DNA of 64,000 nucleotides from Taishania sp964580465. GTDB lineage: Bacteria; Bacteroidota; Bacteroidia; Flavobacteriales_D; Crocinitomicaceae. The translations under genes and the position numbers were made by a program. Position 1 is the first letter of the stretch, and every line of letters begins with the position of its first letter. Of this stretch, positions 33,955 to 42,439 are shown one piece after another. Under the pieces are notes generated by a model. It was not told the DNA's origin. It saw nothing but the letters and a program-made list of their open reading frames with translations, and searched no databases. The DNA lies in contig CAZOKJ010000001.1 of NCBI GenBank assembly GCA_964580465.1, forward strand, positions 1 to 64,000, in the 5' to 3' direction.

Positions 33955-35319
33955 TCAAAAGCGTTGGTCGATAAAATAGAGTAGAGAAGCCACTGCTGCA
34001 CAACCTAATTCCAATTCTCGTTTGTTGACATTTTCAAAAATGTCGCTAGGTGCGTGGTGTACATCAAAGTAGCGTTGTGAGTCAGGTATAAAACTAAACA
34101 AAGCAATGTTAGGGAAATGATTTTTTAAAGGATAAGTATCCACTCCTGCACCTCCTTCTTCAAATACATGTAAATCGTAATGTTTGAATTCTTTTTCTAA
34201 ATTTTGTAAAAAAGTAATTTTATCACTAGGACCGTCCACTGTGAAACCTCTAGGAACAAAACCTCCCATGTCGCTTTCAACAGCTGCAATGTGTTCCTCT
34301 TTGTTCTCTTTGCTTGTTTTGGCATATAGTTCTCCACCTTGGTTGCCATTTTCTTCATTCATAAAGAAGACTAAACGCAAGGTGTGCTTAGGTTGATAGT
34401 TCAACTCTTTTAGGATGCGAAGAGCTTCCAATGAGTGCATCAATCCTGCGCCGTCATCGTGTGCTCCTTCACCTGTATCCCATGAATCTAGGTGTCCACC
34501 CACAGTAATGATTTTATTTGGATGAACTTTCCCCTTGATTTCTGCAATAACGTTATAGGATTGCGTCATACCTAAGTCTTGACAATTTAAACGCATGGCG
34601 AATTTTACACTCTGTTGTTTTAATAATTGTGAAAGGTATTCAGCATCTTTTGTCGAAATAGCAGCAGCAGGAATTTTGTTAACCCCTTCTTTGTAACCCA
34701 TTACTCCAGTGTGCGGATGATCATCAATAGGCATTCCTATAGAACGAATAATAACTCCCTTTGCACCTAATTTAGCAGCTTCAGAAGCGCCACCCCAACG
34801 AATCACAACGCAACCACCATAGGATTTGAACGTAGAAATGTTTTTTTCTTCCATTGGTTGATTTAAGAAAACGATTTTATTTTCAACCATTTTTCTAGAA
34901 GCTTTGCGCAAATCGTCGATGTGCTTAAATTCTACAACATCAGCAGTTAGTGTTCCCTCAGTTGCAATGCTACCACCAAGAGCTAACATGTTTACTTTGT
35001 GAATTTTTTTATCACTAGTTTTTATCCAGCCTGCTTCTTTTTCGCCTCTTTTCCAGTTGGGAACCATTACAGGTTGTATGTAAACCTTGTCAAATTGATA
35101 AGATTCCATCAAATTTTTTGACCATTCAACCGCCATTTCCGCTTCGGCAGAACCAGATAAACGAGCACCAATATTTTTGCACAAATCTCTCAAATTTTCA
35201 TACGCGTGCCCCTTTGACAAAGCTTGGTCGTAAATAGAACGTATAAAAGCAGAGTCAGAAGTTTGTGCAGAAGAGGAAAAGCTTATTAACGCGATAAAGA
35301 ATACTATTTTGTTTTTCAT
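33955..35319 (-). CDS. M28-family zinc peptidase (carboxypeptidase Q-like), exported
   Basis: The 454-residue protein begins with a signal peptide (MKNKIVFFIALISFSSSAQ). A PA-domain insertion (about 120-240) precedes the two-zinc catalytic part. Candidate metal ligands and catalytic residues are visible: His and Asp in GGHLDSWDTGEGAHDDGAG, Glu pair in FFMNEENGNQGG, Asp in ESDMGG and His in DVHHAPSDIFENV. Members release N-terminal or dipeptide-derived amino acids. It is 10 bases after the rhomboid-TPR gene, so probably in one operon. Confidence 0.9.
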   Translation of the reverse strand: MKNKIVFFIALISFSSSAQTSDSAFIRSIYDQALSKGHAYENLRDLCKNIGARLSGSAEAEMAVEWSKNLMESYQFDKVYIQPVMVPNWKRGEKEAGWIKTSDKKIHKVNMLALGGSIATEGTLTADVVEFKHIDDLRKASRKMVENKIVFLNQPMEEKNISTFKSYGGCVVIRWGGASEAAKLGAKGVIIRSIGMPIDDHPHTGVMGYKEGVNKIPAAAISTKDAEYLSQLLKQQSVKFAMRLNCQDLGMTQSYNVIAEIKGKVHPNKIITVGGHLDSWDTGEGAHDDGAGLMHSLEALRILKELNYQPKHTLRLVFFMNEENGNQGGELYAKTSKENKEEHIAAVESDMGGFVPRGFTVDGPSDKITFLQNLEKEFKHYDLHVFEEGGAGVDTYPLKNHFPNIALFSFIPDSQRYFDVHHAPSDIFENVNKRELELGCAAVASLLYFIDQRF

Positions 35320-35329
35320 GGTATCATTT

Positions 35330-36277
35330 TTACGGAAGTTCTTTTAAATTTTCTAAGGCCCATCGATCGTTTTTACGTAGATTCAAAATTTGAAAATAGT
35401 AACGACGCGCTTTGGTGTAATCTCCATTCAAATGTGCGTGATAAGCCAAATTTGAAATAGAATCTATGGTAATTGATGTTTTGTTTTCTTTTGCCAACTC
35501 GTTGTTTGGGTCAATTTCTAACGCTTTTTTGTAATGTTCTTTCGCTTTGTCATAAGCCTTGTTTTCATGGAAATAAATTCCTTTAGCACTTTGCCATTGA
35601 CTCGACCAAGGAGCATAAACAAGTGTAACAGCAATAAAGCTAAATGGTATAAAAAGCAAAATAGCTGTTTTTTTACTGATTTTATTCCCTCGTTGACTAA
35701 TTGCCATCAATGCTCCCCATATTGCGCCCATGATTTTTGCATGGACAGCTATGATATCGTTGTAAAATTCATTGGTAAACGTGAAAACCAACAATAGAAA
35801 GAATAAAACAATACCAAAGATAAGCGTCCGTTTACGGCTTTCTTTGTAATGTTCATCCCTGTAAGAAGTGACTAAAATGTAGCTGTAAAATCCAAAGATT
35901 GCTGCTGAAATTCCCAATCCAGCGTCGTTAGAAAAATTAAGTTGAGCAATAGATCCAAGAATTGAACTAGCCAAGCCAAACACGGCCATTTTTAAAGAAC
36001 CCACTCTACGCTCGATATAAGCACCAAAGAGCCAAAGTCCCAAGAGGTTTGCAATTAAATGCAACCCGCTAATATGGATGAGATTATTGGTAACTACGCC
36101 GTAAACATGTCCCAAGTAAATTTGCGTAGCGTACGGAGCACCCCATTTTTCAATGTGTTCAAGATTGATAATAAAGCTTTTGGAAAGAAAAGCTAAAAAA
36201 AAGTATACACCGACTAGCAACACTGTAAACAGTATTGTAAACCACGGCATGTATTTCTTTTCTGAGTATTCGATCAT
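35330..36277 (-). CDS. Rhomboid-family protease with C-terminal TPR repeats
   Basis: The 315-residue protein has six or so membrane segments carrying rhomboid motifs: HISGLHLIANLLGLWLFG, the serine motif GISAAIFGF (GxSx, where the last Gly of GxSG is Ala) and the TM6 histidine AVHAKIMGAIWG. After about residue 215 two TPR-like units follow (AYDKAKEHYKKALEIDPNNE and DYTKARRYYFQILNL). The frame is open from a TTG at 36292, but a -7 box overlaps that codon, so ATG at 36277 is used. TPR repeats suggest partner binding; the alanine substitution leaves activity uncertain. Confidence 0.82.
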   Translation of the reverse strand: MIEYSEKKYMPWFTILFTVLLVGVYFFLAFLSKSFIINLEHIEKWGAPYATQIYLGHVYGVVTNNLIHISGLHLIANLLGLWLFGAYIERRVGSLKMAVFGLASSILGSIAQLNFSNDAGLGISAAIFGFYSYILVTSYRDEHYKESRKRTLIFGIVLFFLLLVFTFTNEFYNDIIAVHAKIMGAIWGALMAISQRGNKISKKTAILLFIPFSFIAVTLVYAPWSSQWQSAKGIYFHENKAYDKAKEHYKKALEIDPNNELAKENKTSITIDSISNLAYHAHLNGDYTKARRYYFQILNLRKNDRWALENLKELP

Positions 36278-36289
36278 GTTCGACACACA

Positions 36290-36297
36290 CAAAAATA
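36290..36297 (-). promoter_or_regulatory. -7 promoter element for rhomboid-TPR gene
   Basis: The minus strand reads TATTTTTG, an exact TAnnTTTG match, 13 bases before the ATG at 36277. It separates this gene from the sigma factor gene upstream. Confidence 0.5.
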
Positions 36298-36348
36298 ATG
36301 GATTATTTCATTGTGTATTCGCGTCTGTCTTTTTTATTTGAAAAAAAA

Positions 36349-36945
36349 TCACAAATCAACCACTAATTGATGTTTTTCAATTAGTTTTCTAAGGTTAATT
36401 AAAGCATATCTCATTCTTCCCAAAGCAGTATTGATGCTGATTTCTTCCATTTCGGCGATTTCCTTGAAGGATAAATCTTGAAAAATACGTTGTTGAATAA
36501 TTTCTCGTTGCGCATCAGGTAGGTAATTAACGAGTTGCACCATTTGCGTTTTTAATTCTTCAAAAGTGATTTGATCTTGAATTGTTAATTCTTCCAAGCT
36601 GATAGTATCAAAGATATTAAACTCTTCATTTTTAGAAGAAGTTTCAGAAACTATTCTTACTTTATTTTCTTTTCTAAAATGATCAATGACTAAATTGTGG
36701 GCAATACGCATCACCCAAGGAAGGAATCGACCATCTTCATTATACGAACCAAGTTTAATGGTGCGAATAACCTTAATAAACGTTTCTTGGAAGATGTCCT
36801 CAGCCAATAATTTATCCTTTACTTTAAGGTAAATATATCTATGGATTTTGTCTTTGTGTCGCAAAATCAACGCTTCAAAAGCTTTTTCGTTTCCATCGAT
36901 GTAATGTTTTACTAAAACACTGTCATCCAAATGCTTCATTGCCAT
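36349..36945 (-). CDS. ECF-type RNA polymerase sigma factor
   Basis: The 198-residue protein has sigma region 2 (AFEALILRHKDKIHRYIYLKVKDKLLAEDIFQETFIKVI, with the -10 reading helix GRFLPWVMRIAHNLVIDHFR) and region 4 with a helix-turn-helix (DAQREIIQQRIFQDLSFKEIAEMEEISINTALGRMRYAL, given here in two halves of the protein). It lacks region 3, as in ECF factors. No anti-sigma gene is adjacent. Start ATG at 36945 is preferred over an upstream in-frame TTG; ATG at 36939 is also possible. Confidence 0.88.
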   Translation of the reverse strand: MAMKHLDDSVLVKHYIDGNEKAFEALILRHKDKIHRYIYLKVKDKLLAEDIFQETFIKVIRTIKLGSYNEDGRFLPWVMRIAHNLVIDHFRKENKVRIVSETSSKNEEFNIFDTISLEELTIQDQITFEELKTQMVQLVNYLPDAQREIIQQRIFQDLSFKEIAEMEEISINTALGRMRYALINLRKLIEKHQLVVDL

Positions 36946-36965
36946 TATACTCAATTTTTAGGTTG

Positions 36966-36979
36966 TTGAACGAATTCAA
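36966..36979. promoter_or_regulatory. Short palindrome upstream of sigma factor gene
   Basis: TTGAA-CGAA-TTCAA is a perfect 5-base inverted repeat 21 bases before the sigma factor ATG. It could be an operator or a chance palindrome. The rest of the 252-base gap to the ZIP gene is very AT-rich and shows only the ZIP promoter. Confidence 0.25.
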
Positions 36980-37111
36980 TCCAATTAATAGTTGTTTGAG
37001 TAAAAATGTGTTATAGGCGCTAATTTTATTAGTTAATCAGCTACTAAATTACAACTTTTTTTTGATATACAACACAAAATCATAAAAAAAAATAAAATTT
37101 TCTCATATTTA

Positions 37112-37142
37112 TTGCGTTGGCAAGTGGACTTTTTTACTTTTG
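37112..37142 (+). promoter_or_regulatory. Promoter of ZIP transporter gene
   Basis: TACTTTTG (37135-37142) is an exact -7 match and TTG at 37112-37114 lies 20 bases upstream, close to the ideal Bacteroidota spacing. The leader to the ATG at 37198 would be about 50 bases. Confidence 0.6.
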
Positions 37143-37197
37143 TACAAATTAAAAGTATTCCATTGCACACTTTAATGTTTAATGAGTCAAAGTCGAT

Positions 37198-38022
37198 ATG
37201 CAAGTTATTTATGATTTTCTAGGAAGTGTTCATCCAGTATTAGCAGCGCTTATAGCTACTACTTTTACGTGGTTGTTAACAGCTGCGGGAGCGGCATTGG
37301 TTTTCTTTTTTAAAAGTGCTAATCGAGGTATGCTCGACGCTATGCTAGGTTTTACTGGAGGAGTGATGATTGCAGCGAGTTTTTGGTCCTTGTTAAGTCC
37401 CGCTATTGAAATGTCGGCCGAAACGTATTCTGATTCGCTTAAATGGATTCCAGCAGCGGTTGGTTTTGTTGGTGGAGCGCTCTTTATTTTTGCTTTAGAC
37501 AAAAAAATGCCTCATCTTCATATTAACTTTAAAAAAGAAGAATCGGAAGGAGTGAAAACGCAATTGCATCATACAACATTGATGGTGTTGGCAATTACTT
37601 TGCATAATATCCCTGAGGGGTTAGCGGTGGGAGTTTTGTTTGGTGCAGCTGCTAATGGCACTACTGAGGCTATTATTCCCGCAGTAACCCTGGCGATTGG
37701 GATTGGTTTGCAAAATTTCCCAGAAGGTTTCGCTGTTTCAATGCCTTTAAGAAGAGCTGGAGCTTCTCCTTTTAAGAGTTTTTGGTACGGACAGTTGTCT
37801 GCAATTGTAGAGCCTATTGCGGGTGTGTTAGGCGCCCTGTTGGTTATTTATATTCAACCTGTTTTGCCTTATGCTTTGGCTTTTGCTGCAGGAGCGATGG
37901 TGTATGTGGTAATTGAAGAGGTGGTACCTGAAACACAACGGGATAAGTACACCGATGTCGCTGTGCTTGGTTTCATCGCCGGATTTACCATTATGATGAT
38001 TTTGGATGTTGGTCTTGGCTAA
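37198..38022 (+). CDS. ZIP-family metal (zinc) transporter
   Basis: The 274-residue protein has about eight membrane segments and the two metal-site motifs of ZIP proteins: HNIPEGLAVGVLFG in TM4 and NFPEGFAVSMPLRRAG in TM5. A His-containing loop (MPHLHINF) lies between TM3 and TM4 and the helix after it begins HHTTLMVLAITLHN. ZIPs import zinc or other divalent metals into the cytoplasm. It sits 36 bases upstream of gldD on the same strand. Confidence 0.93.
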   Translation: MQVIYDFLGSVHPVLAALIATTFTWLLTAAGAALVFFFKSANRGMLDAMLGFTGGVMIAASFWSLLSPAIEMSAETYSDSLKWIPAAVGFVGGALFIFALDKKMPHLHINFKKEESEGVKTQLHHTTLMVLAITLHNIPEGLAVGVLFGAAANGTTEAIIPAVTLAIGIGLQNFPEGFAVSMPLRRAGASPFKSFWYGQLSAIVEPIAGVLGALLVIYIQPVLPYALAFAAGAMVYVVIEEVVPETQRDKYTDVAVLGFIAGFTIMMILDVGLG

Positions 38023-38058
38023 TTGAAACTATTTTGAATTGTTAACGTTAATAGGATT

Positions 38059-38631
38059 ATGAAACGTATCACATTGAGTTTTTTAATGATTCTTTTTGCT
38101 TTTGCTTCGTGTAAAGAGCAAATACCCATTCCAAAACCACCGTTGTTTTTAAGAACGGAATTCCCAGAGCATACTTATGTCAAAATAAACGTTGATTGTC
38201 CGTACGATTTTGAATTGTCAAAAGTATATACATTAAAAAATGTAATGAAAGATGGTGAAATGACTTGTCATAAAGACATTGACTTAGGTAAGTTAAATGG
38301 AACAATTAATTTTTCATACATCGACATGAAAGAACCATTGTCACACTATGTAAACTATGCAAACGACAAAGTTGACGAACATAAAATAAAAGCAACAGGA
38401 ATTGTTCGAGAAAATATCATCCACGCTGAAAAGAGAGTTTATGGCACTTTTTTTAAGTTAGAAGGAGACGTAGCTACACCGTTTCAATTTTATTTAACGG
38501 ATTCTACAAACCGCTTTGTAAATGGAGTAGTGTACTTTAATAGTGTACCTAATTACGACTCGTTAAGACCTACTTTAAATTACTTGGAACAAGACTTGTA
38601 TCATTTGTTCAATACATTTGAATGGAAATAA
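38059..38631 (+). CDS. gldD: Gliding motility lipoprotein GldD
   Basis: The 190-residue protein has a lipoprotein signal peptide with lipobox FASC (Cys 18) and the GldD pattern: PIPKPPLFLRTEFPEHTY, NVDCPYDFELSK, then SYIDMKEPLSHYVN, VYGTFFKLEGDVATPFQFYL and a C-terminal HLFNTFEWK. GldD is essential for gliding and type IX secretion in Flavobacterium johnsoniae, although its biochemical role is unclear. It overlaps folK by 10 bases. gldE, often adjacent elsewhere, is absent here. Confidence 0.88.
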   Translation: MKRITLSFLMILFAFASCKEQIPIPKPPLFLRTEFPEHTYVKINVDCPYDFELSKVYTLKNVMKDGEMTCHKDIDLGKLNGTINFSYIDMKEPLSHYVNYANDKVDEHKIKATGIVRENIIHAEKRVYGTFFKLEGDVATPFQFYLTDSTNRFVNGVVYFNSVPNYDSLRPTLNYLEQDLYHLFNTFEWK

Positions 38632-39128
38632 TAAGTCAACCAGTTGTCCTATCCTTAGGTTCTAATTTGGGAAATCGCCAAGAATTTTTGGAGCGAGCAA
38701 TTGCTGCCATGAAAGAAAGAATTGGGACCTTAGTAGCTGTTTCTTCTGTTTATGAAAGTGCTTCGTGGGGATATGAATCTACGAATGCTTACTTGAATTG
38801 TTGCGTTATTGTTGAAACCACACTTTCTCCCATTGAAGTGTTAGACGCAACACAGTTGATAGAACGTGAGATGGGGCGTGAAAAAACAATTGTTTATACT
38901 GATAGGGTTATAGATATAGACCTTTTATTTTACGGACAAGAAAAATTGAATACAGAACGTTTGATTATTCCGCATCCGTACTGGGACAAAAGAGCGTTTG
39001 TTTTACTACCTTTAAAAGATCTAATTGTTTCCATTTATGAAAAAGAATTAGTTTTAAAGATAACCAAGGCATTAAAAAAAGGAATGTATACAAATGACAT
39101 CCATTTATATAGTGAGTTGAAAACTTAA
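38622..39128 (+). CDS. folK: HPPK, 6-hydroxymethyl-7,8-dihydropterin pyrophosphokinase
   Basis: The 168-residue enzyme transfers pyrophosphate from ATP to hydroxymethyl-dihydropterin in folate synthesis. It shows LSLGSNLGNRQEFLERAI near the N-terminus, VSSVYESASWGYE, AYLNCCVIVETTLSP, and the signature DRVIDIDLLFYG with the Mg-binding Asp pair, then IPHPYWDKRAFVLLPL. It starts inside gldD, so it is translationally coupled to a motility gene. Length is normal. Confidence 0.96.
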   Translation: MEIISQPVVLSLGSNLGNRQEFLERAIAAMKERIGTLVAVSSVYESASWGYESTNAYLNCCVIVETTLSPIEVLDATQLIEREMGREKTIVYTDRVIDIDLLFYGQEKLNTERLIIPHPYWDKRAFVLLPLKDLIVSIYEKELVLKITKALKKGMYTNDIHLYSELKT

Positions 39129-39152
39129 ATGTTATAAATTCTTAATTTTTTT

Positions 39153-39181
39153 TTGTCAGTTTAAAATTATTCGTAGATTTG
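39153..39181 (+). promoter_or_regulatory. Promoter of OmpA/TPR lipoprotein gene
   Basis: TAGATTTG (39174-39181) is an exact -7 match with TTG at 39153-39155 18 bases upstream; ATG follows 32 bases later. Confidence 0.65.
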
Positions 39182-39213
39182 CATATATAAAGGCAAGAAA
39201 TTTATTAAAAATT

Positions 39214-40935
39214 ATGAAAAAACAAAGCATCAAAAGTTTAGCTTTCTTAGCTATGGCAGGTTCTTTGACAGCAAGTTGTGATTTGTTGAAGGATTTAGAT
39301 TACAAAGTTATTCCAGATCCATTAGAGGTTCACGGTGATTCAGTTCGTGTAAGAGTAGATGTAACTTTTCCTGAAAAAGGAATCAAGAAAAAAGTATCTG
39401 CGGAAATTACTCCGTATATTGCTTCTACACCATTGAAACCATTAATGGTTCAAGGAGAAAAAGCAACAGGAAATGGTACTGTTATTGCTTACAAAGCAGG
39501 AGGAACTGTTACATACACAGACGTTGTTCCATACAAAGCAGACATGGAAGCTTCTGCATTATCTGTAACAGGTAAAGTATTCAAAGGAGCGAAAGAAAAG
39601 AAACAATTAGATGTTATCAATATTGCTGATGCAACAATTACAACTCCTTTCTTAGTTAACAAAGATTATAGAGTAATTTACGAAGCAGATAACTTTAAGA
39701 GAGTTACTGAGGAGAAACAATTCTCTCAAATCAACTATGAAAAAGGAAAATCAAACGTTCGTCCTACAGAGTTGAAAGACAAAGATATCGTTGAATTGCA
39801 AAAATGGTTAGCTGATGCTCAATCAAACCCTAAAATTGCAATTAAATCAATCGAAATTACAGGTTATGCTTCTCCAGAAGGTGAAGAGGACAGAAACAAT
39901 ACATTGTCAACAGATCGTTCAAACACAGCTAAAGAAACAATCGTTTCTATTGCTAAAAATGCGAAAAATGACAAGGCTCAAACTGAAATTTTCAAATTGA
40001 AAGGAAGTGGTGAAGACTACGAAGGATTCAAAAGAGAATTGAAAGCTTCTAACTTCAATGAAGATGAGAAAAACTTAGTGATTCGTGTATTGGAAATGTA
40101 CAAAGAATCTGCTAAGCGTGAGCAAGAAATGAGAGCAATGGGTAAAACATTTACAGAATTAGACAAAAAGATTTTCCCTATCTTACGTCGTTCTGAAGTA
40201 AATGTAGTGTATGACTTGACAGGTTATTCTGATGAAGAATTAAAAGCGTTGTCAGTTTCTAACCCAGATGCGTTGAAATTGGAAGAGTTGTTGTTTACAG
40301 CTACTTTAACAAACGATTTGAATGAAAAATTAAGAATTTACCAAATCGCTGCTAAAAACTTCCCACAAGATCATAGAGCAGTTAACAACATCGGTGCTGT
40401 TTATTTCGAACAAAACAAATTAGCTGAAGCTAAAACTCAATTCGAAAAAGCAAACGCTATTAAAAACAATGCTATTGCTAACAACAACTTAGGAGCAATC
40501 GCAGGTGTTAAAGGTGATAGAGCTACTGCTAAAGAATTAATCGGTAAGTCTTTAAGCGCTGGTAAAGATGCTAAATACAACCAAGGTATCTTAGATATCA
40601 TGGATGGTAAATATGCTTCTGCAGTTTCTAACTTTGGTGGTGAAGATTCATTCAACAAAGGATTGGCTCAATTGTTAAACGGTGATGCTGCTGCTGCAAC
40701 TAAAACTGTTGACGCTTCTGCTGATAAAGAAAGTGCGCAAGGTTACTATTTAAAAGCTATCGCTGCTAAACGTCAAAACAAAGATGTTGAAGCTACAACT
40801 TTAATTGGTAAAGCTGCTGCTAAAGATGCTTCTTTTGGACAAAAAGCAACACAAGATAGAGAGTTCGTAACTCCTATCGCTGTTGAAAAAGCAGCTGCTG
40901 CTTCTGCTGAAAAAGGTAAGAAAAAGAAAAAATAG
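39214..40935 (+). CDS. Lipoprotein with OmpA-like domain and C-terminal TPR region
   Basis: The 573-residue protein has a signal peptide ending SLTASC (Cys 22). A beta-rich part (about 30-175) is followed by an OmpA-like peptidoglycan-associating segment: INYEKGKSNVRPTELKD, ITGYASPEGEEDRNNTLSTD (about 195-235). From about residue 345 TPR-like repeats follow (DHRAVNNIGAVYFEQNKLAEAK) that become Ala/Lys-rich, and the protein ends in a Lys-rich tail (GKKKKK). It probably links the outer membrane to the wall and binds partners. Codon use is skewed to few codons, consistent with strong expression, as is its clean promoter and terminator. Confidence 0.7.
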   Translation: MKKQSIKSLAFLAMAGSLTASCDLLKDLDYKVIPDPLEVHGDSVRVRVDVTFPEKGIKKKVSAEITPYIASTPLKPLMVQGEKATGNGTVIAYKAGGTVTYTDVVPYKADMEASALSVTGKVFKGAKEKKQLDVINIADATITTPFLVNKDYRVIYEADNFKRVTEEKQFSQINYEKGKSNVRPTELKDKDIVELQKWLADAQSNPKIAIKSIEITGYASPEGEEDRNNTLSTDRSNTAKETIVSIAKNAKNDKAQTEIFKLKGSGEDYEGFKRELKASNFNEDEKNLVIRVLEMYKESAKREQEMRAMGKTFTELDKKIFPILRRSEVNVVYDLTGYSDEELKALSVSNPDALKLEELLFTATLTNDLNEKLRIYQIAAKNFPQDHRAVNNIGAVYFEQNKLAEAKTQFEKANAIKNNAIANNNLGAIAGVKGDRATAKELIGKSLSAGKDAKYNQGILDIMDGKYASAVSNFGGEDSFNKGLAQLLNGDAAAATKTVDASADKESAQGYYLKAIAAKRQNKDVEATTLIGKAAAKDASFGQKATQDREFVTPIAVEKAAAASAEKGKKKKK

Positions 40936-40956
40936 TTAATAGATTGACTGAACATA

Positions 40957-40988
40957 AATCCCGGGTAGCAATACTCGGGATTTTTTTT
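40957..40988 (+). terminator. Terminator of OmpA/TPR lipoprotein gene
   Basis: AATCCCGGGTA (40957-40967) pairs with TACTCGGGATT (40972-40982) through 11 positions including one G-U, closing a GCAA tetraloop, and is followed by eight T. Confidence 0.92.
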
Positions 40989-41030
40989 ATGAAAATAAAT
41001 TCTAAAAATCAGGAAAATTACCCTGAAATA

Positions 41031-41062
41031 TTGGCTTAATAAATCGATTCTTACTATATTTG
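41031..41062 (+). promoter_or_regulatory. Promoter of alpha-oxoamine synthase gene
   Basis: TATATTTG (41055-41062) is an exact -7 match, with TTG at 41031-41033 21 bases upstream; ATG follows 27 bases later. Confidence 0.6.
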
Positions 41063-41089
41063 TATAAGTAAATTAAAATCAAATAAGAG

Positions 41090-42358
41090 ATGGCAAGAGA
41101 CATATTTGAAAAGATTAAGGAAAATAGAGGACCCATTGGAAAATATGCAAAGGGGGTACATGGTTATTTTACTTTCCCTAAATTGGAAGGCGAGTTGGGA
41201 CCTAAAATGATCTTTAGAGGAAAGGAGTGTTTGGTGTGGTCTCTTAATAATTATTTAGGCTTGGCAAATCATCCGGAAGTTCGAGAAGTAGATGCCAAAG
41301 CTGCCGCTCAGTACGGTATGGCTTACCCGATGGGAGCTCGTATGATGACTGGACAGACAAGTGAACATGAAGCTTTTGAAAATGAAATCGCTGATTTCAT
41401 GGAAAAAGAAGATGCGATTTTGCTTAATTTTGGTTACCAAGGGATGGTCTCAGCTATTGATAGCTTAGTTGATAGAAATGATGTTATCGTTTATGATAGC
41501 GAATCACACGCTTGTATTTTGGATGGGATGCGCTTGCACACAGGTAAACGTTTCGTGTTCCAACACAATGACATGGAAAGCTTCGATAAGCAAATGAAAA
41601 ATGCAACGGCTTTAGTTGAAAAAACAGGAGGAGGTATTCTTGTTATTACTGAAGGTGTGTTTGGAATGGCTGGTGACCAAGGAAAATTAAAAGAAATCAT
41701 CGACTTTAGAAAGTCTGGTAAATATAATTTTAGAATTTTTGTTGACGATGCTCACGGTTTTGGAACGCTTGGTAAAAAAGGGCAAGGTGCAGCTGAAGAA
41801 CAGGGAGTGCATGATGAAATAGATATTTTATTTGGTACATTTGCTAAATCTTTTGCTTCTGTAGGTGGTTTTATTTGTTCTGACGAATCAATCATTGAAT
41901 ACTTGCGTTACAATATGCGCTCGCAAATGTTTGCTAAAGCATTGCCTATGGTTAACACAATAGGAGCAAGAAAACGTTTGCAATTATTGAAAGATCATCC
42001 TGAATTAAAAGATAAATTGTGGGAAATTACAAATGCCCTTCAAAAAGGATTTAGAGAAGCTGGCTTTGATATCGGTAAAACAAATACCTGTGTTACGCCT
42101 GTTTTCATGAAAGGTGATTTAGCGGAGGCAACTAATTTAACATTTGACTTAAGAGAAAATTACAACATCTTCTGTTCTATTGTGATTTATCCTGTTGTAC
42201 CGAAAGATACGATCATGTTGCGCATTATTCCAACTGCTGCCCATTCTTTAGAAGACGTGAATTACACCATTGAAACATTTAAAAAGTTAAAAGCTAAATT
42301 AGATGCAGGTGAATATAAAGCGGATGAGTTAGCAGCTGTAGATGTTGATAAAAAGTAA
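41090..42358 (+). CDS. PLP-dependent alpha-oxoamine synthase (serine palmitoyltransferase-like)
   Basis: The 422-residue enzyme belongs to the family that condenses an amino acid with an acyl thioester (SPT, KBL, BioF, HemA). Motifs: NNYLGLANHPEV near the N-terminus, DSESHACILDGMRL, VDDAHGFGTLG (PLP-contacting Asp and His) and FGTFAKSFASVGGF with the PLP lysine. The long N-terminal extension before the core and the Bacteroidota setting favour serine palmitoyltransferase, which starts sphingolipid synthesis, or cysteate acyltransferase, which starts sulfonolipid (capnine) synthesis. KBL is less likely because no tdh is adjacent. It is monocistronic with promoter and terminator. Confidence 0.8.
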   Translation: MARDIFEKIKENRGPIGKYAKGVHGYFTFPKLEGELGPKMIFRGKECLVWSLNNYLGLANHPEVREVDAKAAAQYGMAYPMGARMMTGQTSEHEAFENEIADFMEKEDAILLNFGYQGMVSAIDSLVDRNDVIVYDSESHACILDGMRLHTGKRFVFQHNDMESFDKQMKNATALVEKTGGGILVITEGVFGMAGDQGKLKEIIDFRKSGKYNFRIFVDDAHGFGTLGKKGQGAAEEQGVHDEIDILFGTFAKSFASVGGFICSDESIIEYLRYNMRSQMFAKALPMVNTIGARKRLQLLKDHPELKDKLWEITNALQKGFREAGFDIGKTNTCVTPVFMKGDLAEATNLTFDLRENYNIFCSIVIYPVVPKDTIMLRIIPTAAHSLEDVNYTIETFKKLKAKLDAGEYKADELAAVDVDKK

Positions 42359-42377
42359 AAAAACTTCAAATAGTTAG

Positions 42378-42405
42378 AAAGGCTGTCCATTAGGATGGCC
42401 TTTTT
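42378..42405 (+). terminator. Terminator of alpha-oxoamine synthase gene
   Basis: AAAGGCTGTCC (42378-42388) pairs with GGATGGCCTTT (42393-42403) through 11 positions with two G-U pairs around an ATTA loop, followed by T residues. Confidence 0.85.
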
Positions 42406-42439
42406 GGTTCAATTTCAAAATTCTTTTGTACTTTCGTGT

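Noticed and set aside
42395..42439. Upstream ATG start of pabB
   Set aside because: The ATG is inside the terminator hairpin of the preceding gene; the extra residues have no family support.
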